DNA of 64,000 bases from Desulfobulbaceae bacterium (GTDB lineage: Bacteria; Desulfobacterota; Desulfobulbia; Desulfobulbales; Desulfobulbaceae), in NCBI GenBank assembly GCA_026987195.1, contig JALSNC010000276.1, forward strand, positions 1-64,000, written 5' to 3'. The notes beneath the pieces are model-generated. The model was given only the letters and a program-made list of their open reading frames with translations. It was not told the DNA's origin and did no database searches. Numbering within the stretch: the first letter of the stretch is position 1; each line of letters starts with the position of its first letter. The translations under genes were made by a program, and so were the position numbers. Positions 59,792 to 64,000 of this stretch are shown one piece after another.

Positions 59792-62700
59792 GCCTGCCTC
59801 TCCGCAAGTTCCTGTTCACTTTTCTGCAGCAGGGCCGCATATTCCGCATGGCCTTCCGTGTCCAGGGAACGCCAGATGAGCAGCTGTTTGCGCAGGGTGT
59901 GGAGAAATGACCTGTTGACCCGGCGCCAGAGAGTCACCTCCCCCGAGGCCCGGGTCAGGGTGATGGTGATCTCCATGAAATCCTCGCCCTCGCCGGCCGG
60001 GCAGAAACTGATGTCCACCCACTGCATGATACCGAAATCAAAGGGGGCCAGCCAGACCTTGCAGCGCAGGTGCAGGCAGCCCGCGGCCATGGGCAGGGTG
60101 CCGGGCACGGCCCGGCCGGCGGCCTCGGTGTCGAGCAGCTCCACCTCGCTGGTGGAGAAGAGACCGTGCGAGATGTCCCGGTGGCCGAGGAGATAGCTGT
60201 AGAGAAAGCCGCAGATCGAGGCATGTTCGTGGTAGCGCATGAGAAAGGGCAGGGTGACCCGGATGGTGTCGTCGTCGGTCTCGGGGATGGACCAGCTCCG
60301 GTTGACGTCGGGTATGGCGATGTGGGCGGCGACCCTGGACGGATAGATCACCGACAGCAGGACCACGCCCATGACCAGGACCATGGCCGCCACGCCCGCC
60401 GTGGAGGAGTAGTTGACCGTGATCCCCTGCCAGAGACTGGTGCCGGCCAGCAGGCCGGCGCTGGTCTGGGCCAGGAGGTAGCCCAGGACCACCGACAGGA
60501 TAGCGAAGGCCAGGGCCTCGGCGATGAAGAGAAAGGAGACATGGGTGGGTGCCAGGCCCACCGAGGTGTAGACCGCGATCTCGTTTTTCCGCTCAAAGAC
60601 CGAGCTGATCATGGTGTTGAGGACGATGAGGATGGAGATCAGCATCGGAATCATGATGTTGGGCATGCCCGAGTAGCTCATGGTGTCGGTGGCGTTGTAG
60701 AGGTAGACACCGTTCTGTTCGCCGCTGAACAGGGCCAGGCTGAACCGGTCGGTGAACTGCCGGGCCAGGACCGGGTTCGGGGCTGTCGGCGGCCGCAGGG
60801 CCACGGCCCGCAGAGAGCCGCCCAGCTTGAGCAGGGTCGCCGCCGGCACAATCAGGATCTGGTCCGGCGGGATATGATGGTAGCGCCCCTGGAAGGTCCG
60901 CACGTCCTCACCCGATTCCAGGGCCTCCTTTTCCACCTCGCGCATCTCCATGGTGGTCTCGGCAGGGAAGATGGCCGGGGTCAGGATCTCGCCGTCCAGG
61001 TCCGGCTGCTGCTGGAGCCGTTTCTCCGAGAATACGCCGGTTACCCGCAGTCGCATGCCCCAGAGGTCGAGCATTGCGGTTTCCGGCCGGTCGGGATCGA
61101 TGTCAAGGCGCCCGGCCAGCCCCGATGGAATCAGAACCGCGTTGTCCTCGCCACGCCTGAACCAGCGGCCCCTGACCAGGATCCGGTCCAGGCCGCTGAC
61201 CCGGGGTTCGTCGGCTGACAGTCCGGTCAGGCCCTGGAAACGGTACCCCCTGCCCCGGTGGCGGACCATGATCCGGCCGGCCCGGGTGGGCTCGTCGCCG
61301 GCCAGCCAGACGCGGGGCGCCACGGTCACGTCACCGTCGAACAGGGACTCGAAGATGGCCAGGGATTCCTCGGGCAACTGGTGCCAGTCGATGTTCTTGA
61401 GCAGCAGTCCCTGGTAGGTGGGCGCGGCGTCGAACTGGAGCCGGTTCTGGCGGCGCAGGGATTGCACGGTGGTGAAGCTCATGATGGTGAAGGTGAGGAT
61501 GATCAGGGTCAGGCAGGTGAGGGCGGTACGCAGCCGCCGCCGGCGCAGGTTGGAGACACCGAGGAAGAAGGCGGCGGCAAAGGCCTTCCATGTGGAGATC
61601 TCCTCGGGCCGTTTGTGGGAGGCGCGCCGCTGGAGCAGGGTCATCTCGTCTTCGAAGCGGAGGATGATGATCATGGTGACCAGGAAGGAAAGGCCGATGA
61701 TGAAGAAGGCGAGGATGACCACGGTGGGACTGTAGGCCAGCTCGAAGGCCGGGTGGACCCGGGCGATGAGGAGGATCAGGATCAGGAGGATGGCGCAGAA
61801 GGCGATGATCCGTTTGTAGATGGAGACGAAACCGAAGAGGAGCCGTTCCATGCAGAAGGCAAAGGGCACGAACAGGGCGATGTAGAAGAGGACGCCGAAG
61901 AGGACATCCTTCTGGGTCGACTCCACCCGGTCGTAGACGCGGCTGGCCAGGGCCCAGGCCCGGCTCGACTCCTCGGTGAAGGTCGTGTAGCGGTATTCGG
62001 CCAGGGCCTTTTTTGCCCGGGCAAGGGCGGCCAGCCCCTCCTCCTGCAGGTCCGTTATCCGCTGGTCATGGATGCCGTGCTCCTCCAGGTTGCGGATCCT
62101 CGGTGACAGCAGGGACCACATGTCCCGGGCCGCGAGATAGGAGGTATGGAAGAGGGAGGGATGGTCGTCCACCAGGTAGCCGCTGCCGAGAGGATCCTGT
62201 GTGCTGCCGTTGGTCAGGATCATCTTCTTCTGCAGGACAGTGTCCGAAAGCGTCAGTTTGAGGCGGGTGCCGGGTTCGAGGAATATGGAGGCGATGATGG
62301 AGCGGCGGGTGTCGATGCGTGAATACCAGTAGCGCACCGGCGGTGCCTCGCGGCGGCCGTCGATGAGCTGCAGCTTTGTCATGTAGCGCAGGCTGCGCGG
62401 CTCCAGCAGGTTGAAGATCGTGGTCTGGCGGCAGTTGAACAGCACCAGGTCGGTGTTCATGGAACGGCGCCGCATCTTGACCCGGTAGGCCGGCTTGCCG
62501 GTCTGTTTCTTGTCAATGGCCCAGATCACGGAGCCGTCGTTCCTGGAGAAGCGGTAGCCTTCAAGGATCACCTTGTCCTGGAGGTGTTTTTTGTCCGCCA
62601 CCCCTTTGATGAGAAACCTGCCCTCGAGGTCAGTGATGAGGTGATAGCGGGCCGGTCCCTGGAAGGCGAGCAGGGTGGTGCCCGGTGCCGGATGTTCGGC

Positions 62701-64000
62701 AAAGAGTTCGCCGTGCAGGAGCAGGGTGGCCCGGCCGGAGACAGTGGCGAATCCGTTGCGGATATAGCCCGGTTCCAGTGATTCGGCCCGGTCCAGGCCG
62801 CGGAGCAGATGGGCAACCAGGCGCCATTGGGCCAGGACCCGGGACCAGTCGATCCGATCCGGGGTGTCGTAGGGCGTGCCCCAGAGAGTGCGCAGGTCAT
62901 CGGTGGTGGCCAGGGTCAGGCCGGGCAGACCGGCCAGGGCGCTGACCTCGCCGCCGAGCTGAGGACGATCGGGCAGCAGGTCCTGCCAGGGGTTGAGGCG
63001 GTCCGGCCGCAGGGTGGAGAGGAAGTCGGGGCTTCCGGCCGGCGCATCGGCGGCCGCATCACGGAGCGCAGCGTGCAGATCACGGTAGCCCGAGGTCCGG
63101 TTGATGATGGAGCGCAGGGGATAGTAGAGAAAACCGCGGTTGAAAGCAGCGAGGCCGTCTCCATGGCTGGAGAGATGGAGGGAGACCAGTGCCCGGGGTT
63201 CAAAGTCTGCCATAAGGGCCCGGAAACGGCGCGCTGCCTTGAGACGGCGCCGTTTCTCCCGTATCTCGTCGAGCACGGCCTGGTGGCGGGCCATGGCTTC
63301 GCCCACCAGGGGCAGAAGCTCGTTCGTTTCCGTATCGTCCATGTCGCTGAATTCGTTGCGCCAGCTCAGCCGGCGCAGGAGCATGCGGCGGGCGGCCAGT
63401 TTTTTGATCCTGCTCTCGGTGGTGGCGGTTGCCGCCGACAGGCGCAACCGCATCAGTTGCGTGGACAGTTCGTCGATCTTCAGCTTGATGGTATGGTTGA
63501 GGGCATCCTGGAGTGTGGTTCCGTCGTCGGGCCGGAGTTGCCCCTCCCGGTAGCGGGTCAGGACCTGGAGAAAGGCCTGTTTCTCCTTTTTGCTCGCCTT
63601 GAGCTTCCTGTCCTGCCGGCGCAGGTCCCGGGAACGGGCGCTGATGGCCCAGATGGTCTCGCGCATGCCGGCCTGGCTCTGGCTGTGGCTGTCCGAGGCG
63701 ATGAGCAGAAACGGCCGCCGCGGCGGCTGCTCGGCGAGGTGGCGGGCCAGGGCGAGCAGGCCGGCCGCGGACAGGGCCTCGTCGGCGCCGGGAGCGCGGC
63801 CGGGAATGAAGGCCGTGGAATCAAAGAAGGCCTCGACAACGATGAGCTGGTTTTCCAGCTTTTTGTCGCTGCCCGGGTAGAGGGCGTAGATGTTCTGCGC
63901 TGCCGCGGCTTCCCACGCCATTCGGCTGGTGATGGTGGCGGTGCTGCCGGCCAGGCCCTTCGGGTCCATGGCCGGATCCGGGATAAGGGTGGTCAGGCGG
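59788..64000 (-). CDS. Giant FtsX-type permease with N-terminal M28-like domain (5' end beyond window)
   Basis: At least 1400 residues; the frame stays open to base 64000, so the start shown by ATG 63969 may be internal. About 1-130 resemble an M28 aminopeptidase fold (FFDSTAFIPGRAPGADEALS, then LLALARHLAEQPPRRPFLLI) but lack clear metal His/Asp ligands. Coiled-coil stretch to about 280, a carboxypeptidase-regulatory-like beta module near 430-500 (HLITDLEGRFLIKGVADK), transmembrane helices from about 690, a MacB-like entry helix near 808, FtsX transmembrane core about 1093-1206, and a soluble tail. An ATPase partner is expected outside the window. Confidence 0.75.
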   Translation of the reverse strand, partial: RLTTLIPDPAMDPKGLAGSTATITSRMAWEAAAAQNIYALYPGSDKKLENQLIVVEAFFDSTAFIPGRAPGADEALSAAGLLALARHLAEQPPRRPFLLIASDSHSQSQAGMRETIWAISARSRDLRRQDRKLKASKKEKQAFLQVLTRYREGQLRPDDGTTLQDALNHTIKLKIDELSTQLMRLRLSAATATTESRIKKLAARRMLLRRLSWRNEFSDMDDTETNELLPLVGEAMARHQAVLDEIREKRRRLKAARRFRALMADFEPRALVSLHLSSHGDGLAAFNRGFLYYPLRSIINRTSGYRDLHAALRDAAADAPAGSPDFLSTLRPDRLNPWQDLLPDRPQLGGEVSALAGLPGLTLATTDDLRTLWGTPYDTPDRIDWSRVLAQWRLVAHLLRGLDRAESLEPGYIRNGFATVSGRATLLLHGELFAEHPAPGTTLLAFQGPARYHLITDLEGRFLIKGVADKKHLQDKVILEGYRFSRNDGSVIWAIDKKQTGKPAYRVKMRRRSMNTDLVLFNCRQTTIFNLLEPRSLRYMTKLQLIDGRREAPPVRYWYSRIDTRRSIIASIFLEPGTRLKLTLSDTVLQKKMILTNGSTQDPLGSGYLVDDHPSLFHTSYLAARDMWSLLSPRIRNLEEHGIHDQRITDLQEEGLAALARAKKALAEYRYTTFTEESSRAWALASRVYDRVESTQKDVLFGVLFYIALFVPFAFCMERLLFGFVSIYKRIIAFCAILLILILLIARVHPAFELAYSPTVVILAFFIIGLSFLVTMIIILRFEDEMTLLQRRASHKRPEEISTWKAFAAAFFLGVSNLRRRRLRTALTCLTLIILTFTIMSFTTVQSLRRQNRLQFDAAPTYQGLLLKNIDWHQLPEESLAIFESLFDGDVTVAPRVWLAGDEPTRAGRIMVRHRGRGYRFQGLTGLSADEPRVSGLDRILVRGRWFRRGEDNAVLIPSGLAGRLDIDPDRPETAMLDLWGMRLRVTGVFSEKRLQQQPDLDGEILTPAIFPAETTMEMREVEKEALESGEDVRTFQGRYHHIPPDQILIVPAATLLKLGGSLRAVALRPPTAPNPVLARQFTDRFSLALFSGEQNGVYLYNATDTMSYSGMPNIMIPMLISILIVLNTMISSVFERKNEIAVYTSVGLAPTHVSFLFIAEALAFAILSVVLGYLLAQTSAGLLAGTSLWQGITVNYSSTAGVAAMVLVMGVVLLSVIYPSRVAAHIAIPDVNRSWSIPETDDDTIRVTLPFLMRYHEHASICGFLYSYLLGHRDISHGLFSTSEVELLDTEAAGRAVPGTLPMAAGCLHLRCKVWLAPFDFGIMQWVDISFCPAGEGEDFMEITITLTRASGEVTLWRRVNRSFLHTLRKQLLIWRSLDTEGHAEYAALLQKSEQELAERQA

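Noticed and set aside
56360-60196. Long open frame on the plus strand opposite the OPT-like genes
   Set aside because: It is antisense to two well-supported membrane protein genes and to the giant permease. The composition is Gly/Asp/Gln-rich shadow coding, a known artefact of high GC.
1-64000. CRISPR array
   Set aside because: Repeats in the window are few, unevenly spaced and palindromic; no regular repeat-spacer unit or cas gene is present.

Overview
The window is GC-rich (roughly 60-65 %), densely coded chromosomal DNA from a Gram-negative anaerobe. Three things point to Desulfobacterota, most likely a Desulfobulbales-type sulfur or sulfate metaboliser: a periplasmic multihaem c-type cytochrome with rhodaneses, the DHH-CBS-nucleotidyltransferase form of tRNA nucleotidyltransferase, and the many PAS/ECF/MCP sensory genes. 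The taxonomic placement is inference. No phage, insertion sequence or CRISPR array was seen.

Layout. 1-12.2 kb: housekeeping and accessory genes (Nudix, HAD, exported OB-fold protein, SGNH hydrolase with GlgX, a DUF1566 protein, a lone receiver, a penicillin-binding carboxypeptidase, acyl-CoA ligase with FadL-type porin, M50 protease). 12.5-18.5 kb: a 70-residue membrane peptide, tRNA nucleotidyltransferase, AEC carrier and CPA1 antiporter. 18.7-30.5 kb: a strong promoter, tRNA-Gly(CCC), then the translation and RNA operon rimP-nusA-ylxR-infB-rbfA-nrnA-truB, rpsO, pnp, dut and a metallo-beta-lactamase-fold hydrolase. 30.7-45 kb: a sensor pair, xerD, rpsU, glcD-like oxidase, a chemoreceptor, ddl, serS, tatC, a DUF523 protein, an FtsB-like protein, an FmdB-type zinc ribbon and a family-4 uracil-DNA glycosylase. 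45.1-49.4 kb: a RegA/ActR-type redox regulator followed by a multihaem cytochrome and two periplasmic rhodaneses. 49.6-55.7 kb (minus strand): ECF sigma, anti-sigma, an unusual ABC exporter, two unknown proteins and a PqqD-like protein. 55.8-64 kb (minus strand): two OPT-like 650-residue transporters behind a giant FtsX-type permease that runs off the window.

Most notable. The cytochrome frame at 46077-47432 contains one in-frame TGA (46269-46271). Immediately 3' of it lies a hairpin (46272-46307) with a 7-bp apical stem and an AGGU loop at almost the same distance from the UGA as in the E. coli fdhF SECIS element. I read the gene as one 451-residue, 11-haem selenocytochrome (Sec65), not as two genes or a pseudogene. 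It is followed by two paralogous rhodaneses; one keeps the catalytic Cys (Cys268) and the other has Ser (Ser265). With the redox regulator upstream this looks like a periplasmic sulfur- or selenium-linked electron-transfer system.

Other unusual items: an ABC exporter whose nucleotide-binding domain carries a roughly 300-residue insert containing two extra copies of the segment after the Q-loop; nested palindromic intergenic repeats sharing a GGTAAWAGTTCA end, several starting exactly at stop codons and one forming the 3' end of ylxR; and a second family of palindromes of about 150 bp ending in GTAAGCGCTC/GAGCGCTTAC.
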